A stretch of DNA of 64,000 nt from NCBI RefSeq assembly GCF_014303395.1, contig NZ_CP060298.1, positions 930,001-994,000 on the forward strand, given 5' to 3'. The notes beneath the pieces are model-generated. The model was not told the origin of the DNA. It saw nothing but the letters and a program-made list of their open reading frames with translations, and made no database searches. This document shows positions 46,160 to 54,553 of the stretch, piece by piece. This DNA comes from Nakamurella sp. PAMC28650 (GTDB lineage Bacteria > Actinomycetota > Actinomycetes > Mycobacteriales > Nakamurellaceae). The translations under genes were made by a program, and so were the position numbers. Position 1 is the stretch's first letter, and every line of letters begins with the position of its first letter.

Positions 46160-46695
46160 CTCTCGTCGTCGACACCCAGGGACACCAGCCAGCTCCGCAC
46201 CGCCGCGGCGACGAGGGCATCCGCGCCGCGCGGGTCGTGAGCTCCCGGAACCCAGACCTGGGTGACCGGGCCGGGGATCCGCTGGATCTGTTCCGCGAAC
46301 TCGGCCGGCGACCCGAACGGGTCCCTGTCCCCTGAAACGAAGAGCACGGGCACATCGATGCGCGGGAAGTGGTCCACCCGCAGCCTCTCGGGCTTTCCCG
46401 GTGGATGCAGCGGATAGCTCAACAGCACCAGGCCGGCCGCCGGGAGCCCCTGCGCTACTGCCATCGAGCACATCCGGCCCCCGTAGGAGCGTCCGCCCAG
46501 CACCAGTCGGCCGGGCGAAAGGCCGAGCTTTGCGGCGAGCCGATACGGAAAATCCATTCGCAGGCACGGAAGGGGCGCAACCTCGTCCTGCACGGCAACG
46601 AGGGTGTGGTGGTCCCGGGTCGCTCCGGCGCCCGGAGCGAGCAGCAGGGCTCCGGGGACGCCGTGCACCGGTGCGGGCTCCATCCGGACGACCAT
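46156..46695 (-). CDS. Alpha/beta hydrolase (COG3571/KANL3-like), possibly shortened
   Basis: A 179-residue alpha/beta-fold hydrolase. The nucleophile elbow is GGRSYGGRM, the acid is in VSGDRDPFG and the His is in GAHDPRG. The opening LLLAPGAGATRDHHTLVAVQ is typical of the group. The segment between MDFPYR and the nucleophile (LAAKLGLSPGRLVL) is about 25 residues shorter than I expect from relatives, so an in-frame deletion is suspected. ATG 46695 is chosen because the terminator of the fasciclin gene lies just upstream; ATG 46683 is the alternative. Substrate unknown. Confidence 0.68.
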   Translation of the reverse strand: MVVRMEPAPVHGVPGALLLAPGAGATRDHHTLVAVQDEVAPLPCLRMDFPYRLAAKLGLSPGRLVLGGRSYGGRMCSMAVAQGLPAAGLVLLSYPLHPPGKPERLRVDHFPRIDVPVLFVSGDRDPFGSPAEFAEQIQRIPGPVTQVWVPGAHDPRGADALVAAAVRSWLVSLGVDDER

Positions 46696-46738
46696 AGGGC
46701 CACTGGCCGTCAGCCGTGCGCGTCGGGGCCCGGAACGG

Positions 46739-46780
46739 CCGAAGGGCCCCGGCGGGAGGAGATCCGCCGGGGCCCTTCGG
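46739..46780 (-). terminator. Intrinsic-type terminator hairpin after the fasciclin gene
   Basis: A perfect 17-base-pair GC-rich stem (arms 46739-46755 and 46764-46780) with an eight-base loop, located 50 bases after the fasciclin stop in the leftward direction. No T tract follows, as is common in actinobacteria. It also separates the fasciclin transcript from the hydrolase gene, whose start lies just beyond it. Confidence 0.7.
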
Positions 46781-46830
46781 GTTGATTCAGGTGCTACGTG
46801 TGCAGGGTGGTGCAATGCGGTGGGACCGGA

Positions 46831-48135
46831 TCACATGGCCGGGGGGGTCAGGACGGTGTCGATCAGGTAGACCGTGGCGTTCTTGGTCTTGACGTTGCCG
46901 CAGATGACGGTGGACGTGCCGTTGATCTTGATGTTGTTGCCGGTACCGGTGACGGTGACCGATCCGCCTTCGACGGTCTTGTGGGTGCCGTCGATCTTGC
47001 TGGCATCGAGCTGACCCGCGATCACGTGGTAGGTCAGGATCTTGGTGAGCAGCGCGCTGTCGGTGGTGAGGGTGGTCATGGTCTTCGAGTCGATCTTCTT
47101 GAAGGCCGAATCGACCGGTGCGAAGACGGTGAACTCACCGGAGTTGAGGGTGTTGACCAGGTTGACCTTGGCGTTCACCTTGCCGGAGACGGCCGCGACC
47201 AGGGTGGTCAGCAGCGGGTTGTTGCTGGCGGCGGTGGCGACCGGGTCGGCGGCCATGCCACCGACGGATCCGGCGCCGGCCGGGACGGCCTTGGCGTAGG
47301 CGGCGCAACCGCTGCCGACCAGGGCGGAGGCACCGGTCATGGTGGCGCCCGAGGTCATCGCGCCGGAGGTCATGGCACCGGACGTCATCGCGCCGGACGT
47401 CATCGCGCCGGAGGTCATGGCGCCCGCTGCGGCCGAGGCCAGCGACGGCGGGGTCAGGACGGTGTCGATCAGGTAGACCGTGGCGTTCTTGGTCTTGACG
47501 TTACCGCAGATGACCGCGCTGGTGCCGTTGATCTTGATGCTGTCGCCGGAACCGGTGACCGTGACGGACTCACCCTCGACGGTCTTGTGGCTGCCGATGA
47601 CCTGGCTGGCGTTCAGCTGGCCCGGGATCACGTGGTACGTCAGGATCTTGGTGAGCAGAGCAGAGTCGCCGGAGATCGTGGTCATCATGCTCGCCGGGAC
47701 CTTGGCGAACGCGGTGTCGACCGGGGCGAAGACGGTGAAATCGCCGCTGTTCAGCGTGTTGACCAGGTTGACCTTCGGGTTCACCTTGCCGGAGACGGCG
47801 GCGACCAGGGTCTTGAGCAGCGGGTTGTTGCTGGCGGCGGTGGCCACCGGGTCGGCGGCCATGCCACCGACGGATCCGGCACCCGACGGAACGGCCTTGG
47901 CGTAGGCGGCGCAGCCGCTGCCGACCAGTGCGGAGGCACCGGTGGCGCCACCGGAGGTCATCGCACCGGACGTCATGGCTCCGGAGGTCATCGGGCTCGA
48001 GCTCATGGCGCTGGAGGCCATGGCAGAGGAGGCGGACGAGCTGGCCGTGGCTGCCGTGCTGCTGGACCCGCAGGCCACCAGGGCCAGGGCCAGCCCGCCG
48101 GCTGCGGTGAGGACCGCGAGGCGCTTGATGATCAT
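46831..48135 (-). CDS. Lipoprotein with two fasciclin (FAS1) domains
   Basis: A 434-residue surface lipoprotein related to mycobacterial MPT83/MPT70. The lipobox is ALVAC (Cys22). Two near-identical 165-residue units follow (residues 66-230 and 268-432), each with [19 protein letters not shown] and [10 protein letters not shown], the FAS1 signatures, and a C-terminal [13 protein letters not shown] count about 25 differences between them. Each is preceded by a MTSGA repeat tract (three copies and five copies). FAS1 domains mediate adhesion. ATG 48135 follows a GAAGGAG nine bases upstream; the open frame extends far beyond. Confidence 0.9.
   Translation of the reverse strand: MIIKRLAVLTAAGGLALALVACGSSSTAATASSSASSAMASSAMSSSPMTSGAMTSGAMTSGGATGASALVGSGCAAYAKAVPSGAGSVGGMAADPVATAASNNPLLKTLVAAVSGKVNPKVNLVNTLNSGDFTVFAPVDTAFAKVPASMMTTISGDSALLTKILTYHVIPGQLNASQVIGSHKTVEGESVTVTGSGDSIKINGTSAVICGNVKTKNATVYLIDTVLTPPSLASAAAGAMTSGAMTSGAMTSGAMTSGAMTSGATMTGASALVGSGCAAYAKAVPAGAGSVGGMAADPVATAASNNPLLTTLVAAVSGKVNAKVNLVNTLNSGEFTVFAPVDSAFKKIDSKTMTTLTTDSALLTKILTYHVIAGQLDASKIDGTHKTVEGGSVTVTGTGNNIKINGTSTVICGNVKTKNATVYLIDTVLTPPAM
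46840..47940. repeat. Large tandem duplication within the fasciclin gene
   Basis: Two 495-base units (47446-47940 and 46840-47334) code the duplicated FAS1 domains and lie 606 bases apart start to start. They are about 85 percent identical in protein. The linker between them (47344-47418) is five copies of a 15-base unit coding MTSGA; three further copies precede the first unit. The pattern fits an unequal crossover that duplicated one domain with its repeat linker, followed by divergence. Confidence 0.85.
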
Positions 48136-48492
48136 TGGAAATGCTCCTTCGACTTCGGATGGTGGACGGATGTCCATCTGGGTTGGTCGGGACGTTTGGC
48201 CGCGAGGCCGGGTTTCGGGCATGGAGATACCAACATCTGTACTGCTCGCATTCACCCGGTCTCGCCGGATCAACCACCGCGGAACTTCGTTCCTGGCCGG
48301 CCGGGAGATTCTCTCGGCTGACATCTCTGGTTCGGGGGCGTTTGCGGGTTGGATGGGTGCGTTTCTGACTGTTATTAGAACGAGACACAGCGCTTATCCC
48401 GATCAAACAGGCGACAAACCGGAATATCGGGACATCCGCTCGAGCCGTCGTGCCTGTTAGGAGATGGGCACTTCTGATGTCAGGGTGAGCAG
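48136..48492. other. Intergenic region between divergent fasciclin and amidase genes
   Basis: 357 bases without a convincing gene. On the leftward strand the sequence CCATCC, 15 bases, CCGAAC (48330-48356 on the plus strand, as GTTCGG and GGATGG) resembles the -35/-10 pair I associate with SigK-type ECF promoters of mpt70/mpt83, but the spacer is short. A five-base dyad GGAAC-TTC-GTTCC lies at 48281-48293. The region 48360-48430 is AT-richer and is a likely promoter zone. Confidence 0.35.
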
Positions 48493-49638
48493 ATGGCTCC
48501 CCCTCTCAATCGACGAACGGCCCTGATCGCTGCCGGTCAGGGTATGGCGGTGCTGTTGCTGGCCGCCTGCGGCAAGACCACCGGCCAGGCCACCGGCACG
48601 CCGACCTCGTCGGCGACGACGACCGGGGCGGGGCGAACATCCCTGGCCACCGGCGGAACGAGTGCCCGGGTCACCGTTCCGGGTCTGGAACCGGTCGGGA
48701 CGAGCGCTGCGAGGACTTCGTCGGCCACCTCGTCGATGGCCGGCAGCCGCATTCCGTTGACCCCGGTGACCAGCAGGCCCACCACGAGTACGACGCACGG
48801 CACCCATCCGGGCACCGCCCCGGGTACCACCACTCCTGCACACACGTCGACATCCGCCACGTCGACTCCCACCACGCAGCCGCCCACCAGAGTCGCTGCA
48901 TCGACCACTCCCGTGACGTCCAGCAGTTCGTCCTCGTCGAGCACGTCCGCCCGGTCCAGCACCAGGCCGGTCTCGGGCCGCGGCCTGGCCGGCAAGGTCG
49001 TCACCATCGACCCGGGCCACAACGGCGCCAACGGCCAGCACCCGGAGATCATCAACCAGCTGGTCGACGGCGGCTACGGACAGCGAAACGTCTGCAACAC
49101 CACCGGAACCCAGACCGACGCCGGTTATCCGGAGCACGAGTTCACCTGGAACGTGGCCACCTACCTCAGGCCGCTGCTGGAGGCGAAGGGCATCACCGTG
49201 GTGATGACCAGGTCCAGCGACACCGGGGTCGGGCCGTGCACGGACAAGCGGGCGGCCATCGAGAACGATGCCGGTGCCGACGCGGCCGTATCGATCCACG
49301 GTGACGGTGCTCCGCCGGAGGTCAGAGGATTCTACGTACTGACGGCGACCAGGCCTCCGGCGGGCGCCGCGATGGCGGCGGCTTCCCTACGACTGGCGTC
49401 GTGCCTGGCGACGGCGGCCGTCGCCGCAGGCTTCCCGGCGTCGAACACCCTTGGCAGCGGCGGACTCTGGAAGCGTGACGACCTGACCGGGCTCAACCGC
49501 TCGACCAGACCGAAGATCCTGATCGAGTGCGGGAACATGCGCAACGCGACGGAGGCGGCGATCATGTCCTCGACCGATGGCCAGCAGTGGTACGCGCAGG
49601 CGCTCGCCCAAGGGATCTTCGCCTTCCTCCAGGGTTGA
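48493..49638 (+). CDS. N-acetylmuramoyl-L-alanine amidase (amidase_3) lipoprotein
   Basis: A 381-residue cell-wall hydrolase. The leader ends at a lipobox (LLLAACG), and about 130 residues of Thr/Ser/Pro linker follow. The zinc amidase domain has VTIDPGHNG (His ligand), PEHEFTWN (Glu ligand), VSIHGDG (His ligand) and IECGNMRN with the catalytic Glu. It cleaves the bond between MurNAc and L-Ala of the stem peptide. Two pairs of cysteines may be disulfide-linked. It ends at a strong hairpin terminator shared with the opposing ferritin-like gene. Confidence 0.9.
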   Translation: MAPPLNRRTALIAAGQGMAVLLLAACGKTTGQATGTPTSSATTTGAGRTSLATGGTSARVTVPGLEPVGTSAARTSSATSSMAGSRIPLTPVTSRPTTSTTHGTHPGTAPGTTTPAHTSTSATSTPTTQPPTRVAASTTPVTSSSSSSSSTSARSSTRPVSGRGLAGKVVTIDPGHNGANGQHPEIINQLVDGGYGQRNVCNTTGTQTDAGYPEHEFTWNVATYLRPLLEAKGITVVMTRSSDTGVGPCTDKRAAIENDAGADAAVSIHGDGAPPEVRGFYVLTATRPPAGAAMAAASLRLASCLATAAVAAGFPASNTLGSGGLWKRDDLTGLNRSTRPKILIECGNMRNATEAAIMSSTDGQQWYAQALAQGIFAFLQG

Positions 49639-49658
49639 GGTCGACGGGGAAACGAAAC

Positions 49659-49697
49659 CGCTCCGCGGCGGGAGATTTGATCCCCCGCCGCGGAGCG
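49659..49697. terminator. Bidirectional terminator hairpin
   Basis: A perfect 14-base-pair stem (arms 49659-49672 and 49684-49697) with an eleven-base loop lies between the convergent ends of the amidase gene (stop 49638) and the ferritin-like gene (stop 49737). It can serve both directions. Confidence 0.72.
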
Positions 49698-49736
49698 ACG
49701 TGTGATGCGGTGGAGCCACAACCAGAGCGACAGGAC

Positions 49737-50492
49737 CTACTCGGCCGACTCCGGTGCGCGGTGCTTGGCCGCGTAGACGGCCGCACCGGCGGCACCCAGG
49801 AGGGCAGCCCCGCCCAGTGCGAACAGCCCGGAGTTGTCGTCCTTGGAGGCCGAGCCACCACCGGTGTTGGCGGCGCCGGTCGGGGTGTTTCCGGGGGTCA
49901 TCTGGACGATGAACGGAGCCACACCGGCAAGAACGGTCGCCTTGGCGATACCGGTCTCGAACGCACCCATGTAGACGCCACCCTCGGGCTTGAGCCCGAG
50001 CAGGTTGCCGACGACGGCGGCATGCCGTGCCTCGACACCGAAGATTCCGGCAGCAGCCTGCAGGACAGCCTTGTCCTTGATGTAGCCGGCGGCGCCGAGA
50101 TAGGCACCGACGCCGACGTTCTCGAAGGTGTGGCTGGTCGTCAGGTAGCTGGTCCGGCTGGCGAACGCCGCACCGAAGTTGACCCCGGGAGCCGCGACCG
50201 GCGTGCCACCGAGCTGCTTGATGGTGGCCGTGATGGCGGTGACGTGGTAGGCCTCGTCAGCGGCAATCTTGTCCAGGTACGCCTTCTCGGTGCCGGACAG
50301 CAGGTTCGCTGCCTGGCCCTGCGTGTAGAACGCCGACTCCAGGTACTCGAGGGTGAGTGCGTAGTTCAGGACATCGATGTCGCTGGCGAAATCTGCCGCC
50401 GACGCCAGAGCCCAACGGTTGTTGAGGGCCGCAAGTGCGAGTGGGGCCGGGACGGACGCCATTTCCCCGCGAACGAATTCACTTCTTGACAT
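49737..50492 (-). CDS. Ferritin-like domain protein with C-terminal membrane anchor
   Basis: A 251-residue ferritin-like protein, second gene of a pair. The four-helix bundle carries candidate metal ligands in ALTLEYLESAFY, DEAYHVTAIT, TFENVGVG and VEARHAAVVG. There is no signal peptide at the N-terminus. Instead a Gly/Ser/Asn linker (about 190-215) leads to a C-terminal hydrophobic helix (GLFALGGAALLGAAGAAVY) and a basic tail, giving a tail-anchored topology. No LPxTG motif is present. ATG 50492 is chosen for the AGGAGGAAG just upstream. It starts 20 bases after its Tat-exported paralogue, so the two are one operon and may act as one complex. Confidence 0.83.
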   Translation of the reverse strand: MSRSEFVRGEMASVPAPLALAALNNRWALASAADFASDIDVLNYALTLEYLESAFYTQGQAANLLSGTEKAYLDKIAADEAYHVTAITATIKQLGGTPVAAPGVNFGAAFASRTSYLTTSHTFENVGVGAYLGAAGYIKDKAVLQAAAGIFGVEARHAAVVGNLLGLKPEGGVYMGAFETGIAKATVLAGVAPFIVQMTPGNTPTGAANTGGGSASKDDNSGLFALGGAALLGAAGAAVYAAKHRAPESAE

Positions 50493-50511
50493 GTTTTCTT
50501 CCTCCTCTGGG

Positions 50512-51156
50512 TCAGCTGAGTAGCGGCTTGACGGCGGCGAGCACCGTGGCCATGGTGACGTGTTCCTCGATGTGGTGCGGGAACGGGTCCCCGCCAATGA
50601 GGCTGGCGATGATTGCTGCGTGGCGGGACTCGACACCGGCGATGGAGGCTGCCGCACCGAGGATGTCGCCGCTCTGGATCAACGGGACCTGGCCGTGGTA
50701 GGCCGTGACACCCAGCTCCTCGAAGACGTGGGCGGTGCCGAGGAAGGAGCTCATGCTGGCGAACGTGCCGGCCGGGTACGTGATCTTCGGCTTGGTGACC
50801 GGCGTGCTGCCCAGCGACTTGATCGTGGAGGTCAGCGCGGTGACGTGCGCCTTCTCGTGATCGGCGATCGGGGCGATCAGGTCGAGGGTACGACCGGTCA
50901 GGAATCCCTTGGCCACACCGGTCGCGTAGAAGTCGGCCTCGAGGTATTCGAGCGTCAACGCGTAGTTCAGGATGTCGAGGTCACCTTTGGCGACGGCCGC
51001 GACATTGGCTGCTGCGTACGGAGCACTGAAGACGCCGCCTGCCACCAAACTCGCACCGACACCTACCAATCCTGCGTACTTCAGGAAGCTCCGGCGGTTC
51101 GTCTCGGTGGCGAACTGCAACACCGGCTTTCCGTCGAAGAGCTGTGGATCTCCCAT
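50512..51156 (-). CDS. Tat-exported ferritin-like domain protein
   Basis: A 214-residue ferritin-like protein. The N-terminus has a twin-arginine signal (TNRRSFLKYAG) followed by a hydrophobic stretch (LVGVGASLVAGGVF) and an Ala-rich cleavage region. The helix bundle repeats the ligand pattern of its paralogue: ALTLEYLEADFY, DHEKAHVTALT, VFEELGV and VESRHAAII. The Tat route implies that the protein folds with its metal before export. Ferritin-like fold proteins may store iron, scavenge peroxide or oxidise a substrate; the exact reaction is unknown. First gene of the pair. Confidence 0.85.
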   Translation of the reverse strand: MGDPQLFDGKPVLQFATETNRRSFLKYAGLVGVGASLVAGGVFSAPYAAANVAAVAKGDLDILNYALTLEYLEADFYATGVAKGFLTGRTLDLIAPIADHEKAHVTALTSTIKSLGSTPVTKPKITYPAGTFASMSSFLGTAHVFEELGVTAYHGQVPLIQSGDILGAAASIAGVESRHAAIIASLIGGDPFPHHIEEHVTMATVLAAVKPLLS

Positions 51157-51573
51157 CGGTCGTTCCTTTCACTGGTTCTCGGGTGGATGCATTTCCGCAA
51201 CAACACTGCGTTCACGACTTCCCAACTGGGATTTTCGTGTCACCGAATTCGCGGATACTGCGTCGTGCGCAGTCGGTCAATCACCGATGTGTCTCCTTCT
51301 GGGGTTGCCGAAGGGAGCTACGAGAGTGGATCGAGGGTCCTTGCGCCGACTGGAGCTATCCGGCTGGCGACAGCAGGACTTGCAGGGGCGGGTCTAGGTC
51401 GGCAACCCGGGATTGCCGGGCTGCATTCTGTGCTCCGCTGGTCCACATGTAGGCGATTCGCCACAGACTCGGCGACGGATTGCGGGATTGCAACGGAATC
51501 CGCATGTTCACCCGTTCGGACCTAAAGATTGCTCTCAGTAAACGGAACGAGCCTCCAACGTGCGCAGTCGGGC
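51157..51573. other. Intergenic region upstream of the ferritin-like operon
   Basis: 417 bases between the P450 stop and the ferritin-like operon start. No convincing gene. A 13-base direct repeat (CGTGCGCAGTCGG) occurs at 51264-51276 and 51559-51571, the second just outside the P450 stop. The region is lower in GC close to the operon and presumably holds its promoter; I do not see a clear regulator site. Confidence 0.35.
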
Positions 51574-52749
51574 CTACCAGGCCACCGGGAGGTTCTGGAC
51601 GCCGTGCACGAGCGAGTAGTCGTGGAAGGTGATTTCGTCCGACGGAATACCCAGCCGGAGCTGGGGGAACCGGCGGAACAACGCCGGATAGGCGATTCGC
51701 AGTTCCATCCTGGCCAGTTCTGCTCCCACGCATCGGTGCACCCCGTACCCGAATGCCAGGTGCGGCGACATGTGCGCCGGGTCGAATGACTGCATGTAAT
51801 CACCGAGAGCCGGGTCCCGGTTCGCGCCGGACAGAGAGCACAGCACCATCTCGCCGCCCTTGATCTGATGGCCCCCGAGCTCCATGTCCTGCTTCGCGAA
51901 ACGGGGAAAGGCCAGTTGCACCACCGTCAGGTACCGCAGCATCTCCTCGACGGCCGGAGCGATGGCCTGGTCGTCGGTGCGGATCTGCTCGACCGTCTCC
52001 GGGCTCTGCAGCAGCAGGATGGCGCCGAGGGCCAGCATGCTGGCCGTCGTCTCGTGGCCACCGATCAACAGCCCGTCGGCGAGGCCCGCGAGTTCCTGGT
52101 CGGTGATCTCGTCGCCGTGTTCGCGGATCAACATGCCGAGGAGGCCGTCGCCGGGGTGCGAGCGCTGGGCGGCCACGAGCTCGCTCATGTACTCCAGCGA
52201 CTCGGTGATCGCGTCCAGGCCCGTACCGGCCCCACCGAAGATGTCGAACCGCGACCCGCTGAGCCGCTGGAAGTCCGCACGATCCGGGTAGGGCACGTCC
52301 AGCAGCTCGCAGATCACCAGGGACGGGATGGGCATCGCGAAGGTCTCGACCAGGTCGACGGGTGATCCGGTCGCGGCCATCACGTCCAACTGCTGCTCCA
52401 CGATCTCGGCGATCCGCGGGAGGAGCCTGGACAACCGGCGCACGGTGAACTCCGGCGTCAGGGCCTTGCGGAGCCGGGTGTGCTTGGGCGGGTCGCTGAA
52501 GCCGAGCCCGCCCGGATCCTGCTCGGCGGTCGCCTGGCCACCGGTGCTGGCCACCACGTTGCTGTAGTCGTTGCTGAAGGCCCTGGTGTCGCCGATCACG
52601 GCGCGGACGTCGTCGTAACCGGTCACCAGCCAGGCCGAGATCCCGAACGGGAACTCGAGTCTGCTCACCGGTTCGTCCCGCTGGCGCAGGGCCAGACCGG
52701 CGACCGGATCCAGTCCCTCACGCATCAACGGCATGAACGCCTCGGTCAT
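51574..52749 (-). CDS. Cytochrome P450
   Basis: A 391-residue soluble bacterial P450. The I-helix has GLLIGGHETTAS with the oxygen-binding acid/Thr region, and the haem loop is FGYGVHRCVGAELARME with Cys340 as the axial ligand. The ExxR of the K helix and an FSNDYSN-type N-terminal block are also seen. Class I P450s need a ferredoxin and a reductase; neither is beside it. It lies between the ferritin-like operon and dipZ on the same strand. Substrate cannot be predicted. Start ATG 52749 follows AAGGAGA. Confidence 0.92.
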   Translation of the reverse strand: MTEAFMPLMREGLDPVAGLALRQRDEPVSRLEFPFGISAWLVTGYDDVRAVIGDTRAFSNDYSNVVASTGGQATAEQDPGGLGFSDPPKHTRLRKALTPEFTVRRLSRLLPRIAEIVEQQLDVMAATGSPVDLVETFAMPIPSLVICELLDVPYPDRADFQRLSGSRFDIFGGAGTGLDAITESLEYMSELVAAQRSHPGDGLLGMLIREHGDEITDQELAGLADGLLIGGHETTASMLALGAILLLQSPETVEQIRTDDQAIAPAVEEMLRYLTVVQLAFPRFAKQDMELGGHQIKGGEMVLCSLSGANRDPALGDYMQSFDPAHMSPHLAFGYGVHRCVGAELARMELRIAYPALFRRFPQLRLGIPSDEITFHDYSLVHGVQNLPVAW

Positions 52750-52912
52750 CTGGTCTCCTTCGTCGACGAGCAGAGGGGGCCGGCTGCACCATGGCGAAGT
52801 CGCATGGACAGCACCACCGCTGCGAGAAGAGAGGCAGGCTCGGCGGGGATCATCGGTTGCAGTCTATGGGGCGCAGTCCCGACCGCCGGCCGGGCCCACC
52901 CGACGGCCGGGC

Positions 52913-54322
52913 TCACCCGACGGGGACCGCCGGGTCGATGGGTGCTGGGAGCGCCACGGCGGGGTTCGCCGCCCTGAGCAACTGGCGGATCAACCGCTCG
53001 CTGTCGGTGTAGCCACCCTCACCGTCCACCACGTGCCGGACGGTCCCCTGGGCGTCGAGGAGATACTGGGCCGGCCAGTAGGCGTTGTTGTAGTTGCGCC
53101 AGGTCGCACTGGTGTTGTCCAGTGCCACCGGGTAGGTGATCCCGTCACTCCGGACGGCGTCCTGCACGTTGCCGAGGTCGTGTTCGTAGGAGAACTCCGG
53201 CGTGTGGACCGCGATGATCTCCAGACCGCTGGAGTGGTAGGCGCGGTACCAGGCCTTGAGGTAGGGCAGGGTCCGCTGGCAGTTGATGCAGGAGAAGGTC
53301 CAGAAGTTCACCAGCACGACCTTCCCGAGCAGGCGCGACAGGGCGATCGGTTGATCCTGCGGAGTGTTGAGCCACGATTGGATTCCGATGATGGCCGGCG
53401 CTGTCCCGCAGTTCGCCAGCGTGCGGGCGTGCGAGACGCAGGTCGTGACGGGGCCGGTCGCGACCTGCGCCACCTCTGCGGGTGGTGCCGGTGTTGGTGC
53501 TGCCGGTGTGGGGTTTTTTACCTCTGTTGGGCTCGGCGCCTGCTGGTTCAGGCCCGCGAGTGCGGCTCGTGCGGCCGGGCCGTCCTCGACCCGGGCCTGG
53601 AGGGCCTGGGTGTACCCCGGCACCGCCCGTTGGAGACCGTCCGTCAGGTTGAAGGTCAGCGCGAGGGCGAGCAGAACCATCACCGTGCCCCCGCCGATCC
53701 GAAAGGCTTTGCTGCGCCGTCGGTATGCCGAGAGGCGGCGCGAGATTCCGCCCCCGGCCATGGCGAAGGCGAAGAGCGGGACGGCCACGCCCACTGCGAA
53801 TGCCACCGTCAGGACGGCGACCCCTCCGGTGACGTGTCCGCCCGTACCCGCAATGCTGATCGCGGCCAGCACCGGTCCTGCGCACGGGACGTAGAGCGTG
53901 CCGACCCCGAGGCCCAGGACGAAGCCGTTGCCGCCGGGACGTCCACGACCGTCAAGGGAACCGCCCCGCCCGAACACCTGCGGCAGCCGCTGGAAAGGGC
54001 GCTGCAGCAACCGCTCCAGGGGCGGGAACAGCAAGCCGGCCCCGACCAGGACGAGGACGACAAGGCCCGCCCAGCGCAGGAAATCCTGCGGAAGGCCGAT
54101 GAACGACAACAGCGTCGATCCGAGCAGGGTGAACACCGAGAAGCTGATGACGAGTCCCAGGATGATCGCCGCCGGCCGGCGCAGCCGTTCCGATCTGCTG
54201 GAGGTGGTCGACGCCTGGCCGGTCCCTCCCGCGAAGAAGATGACCGGCAGCACGGGCAGGACGCAGGGCGAGACCCCCGCGATCAGACCGGCAAGAAGGC
54301 CGATCGCGATCAACACCGGCAT
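52913..54322 (-). CDS. dipZ: DipZ: CcdA-type transporter fused to a thioredoxin-like domain
   Basis: A 469-residue membrane protein moving reducing power across the membrane. Residues 1-235 are a CcdA/DsbD-like core with six helices and paired cysteines (GVSPCVLPVLPV and LYVPCAGPVLA). After a Pro/Ala linker, a thioredoxin-like domain carries the redox motif FSCINCQRTLPY. This is the DipZ architecture. Mycobacterial DipZ has an additional C-terminal domain of about 200 residues, missing here. In M. tuberculosis dipZ lies between mpt83 and mpt70; here a FAS1 gene is 5 kb away. Start ATG 54322, preceded by AGGAG. Confidence 0.88.
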   Translation of the reverse strand: MPVLIAIGLLAGLIAGVSPCVLPVLPVIFFAGGTGQASTTSSRSERLRRPAAIILGLVISFSVFTLLGSTLLSFIGLPQDFLRWAGLVVLVLVGAGLLFPPLERLLQRPFQRLPQVFGRGGSLDGRGRPGGNGFVLGLGVGTLYVPCAGPVLAAISIAGTGGHVTGGVAVLTVAFAVGVAVPLFAFAMAGGGISRRLSAYRRRSKAFRIGGGTVMVLLALALTFNLTDGLQRAVPGYTQALQARVEDGPAARAALAGLNQQAPSPTEVKNPTPAAPTPAPPAEVAQVATGPVTTCVSHARTLANCGTAPAIIGIQSWLNTPQDQPIALSRLLGKVVLVNFWTFSCINCQRTLPYLKAWYRAYHSSGLEIIAVHTPEFSYEHDLGNVQDAVRSDGITYPVALDNTSATWRNYNNAYWPAQYLLDAQGTVRHVVDGEGGYTDSERLIRQLLRAANPAVALPAPIDPAVPVG

Positions 54323-54355
54323 GGGAAGGCTCCTGTCCAGCTCTTGGGCTGCTCC

Positions 54356-54370
54356 ACGTGAGTTTCACGT
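54356..54370. promoter_or_regulatory. Perfect dyad ACGTGA-GTT-TCACGT upstream of dipZ
   Basis: A six-base perfect inverted repeat with a three-base spacer, 34 bases upstream of the dipZ start. It is well placed to act as an operator over the dipZ promoter. The next gene, a Fur-family regulator, is a candidate but the site does not look like a classical Fur box. Confidence 0.35.
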
Positions 54371-54463
54371 CGACCCGCTGGGGCGGAGCGCATCTCAGTG
54401 TGATTCGCCGCGGCCGCTGGTGGCGATCAGAATTCCTTACCGGGTGCTTACGGCGATGCGGCC

Positions 54464-54553
54464 GGCCGGGTCTGCGTGCCTGGCCGGGTCTGCGGGACCG
54501 GCCGGGTCTGCGGGACCGGCCGGGTCTGCGGGACCGGCCGGGTCTGCATGGAT
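54464..54553. repeat. 18-base tandem repeat, five units
   Basis: Five consecutive copies of an 18-base unit (GGCCGGGTCTGCGGGACC core; the first and last copies diverge at the end). It is noncoding and lies between dipZ and the fur-type gene. The unit length is a multiple of three, so it reads as AGSAGP in one frame, but no gene uses it. Confidence 0.85.

Noticed and set aside
47344-47418. CRISPR-like or satellite repeat in the fasciclin gene
   Set aside because: It is an in-frame 15-base coding repeat (MTSGA) inside the gene.
46798-48321. 507-residue plus-strand open frame with Gly/Asp/Arg repeats over the fasciclin gene
   Set aside because: It is the antisense shadow of the repeated FAS1 gene, so its repeats mirror that duplication. 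The minus strand has the lipobox, ribosome site and FAS1 motifs.
54464-54553. CRISPR array suspicion for the 18-base tandem repeat
   Set aside because: Repeat units are contiguous with no spacers, and no cas gene is in the window.
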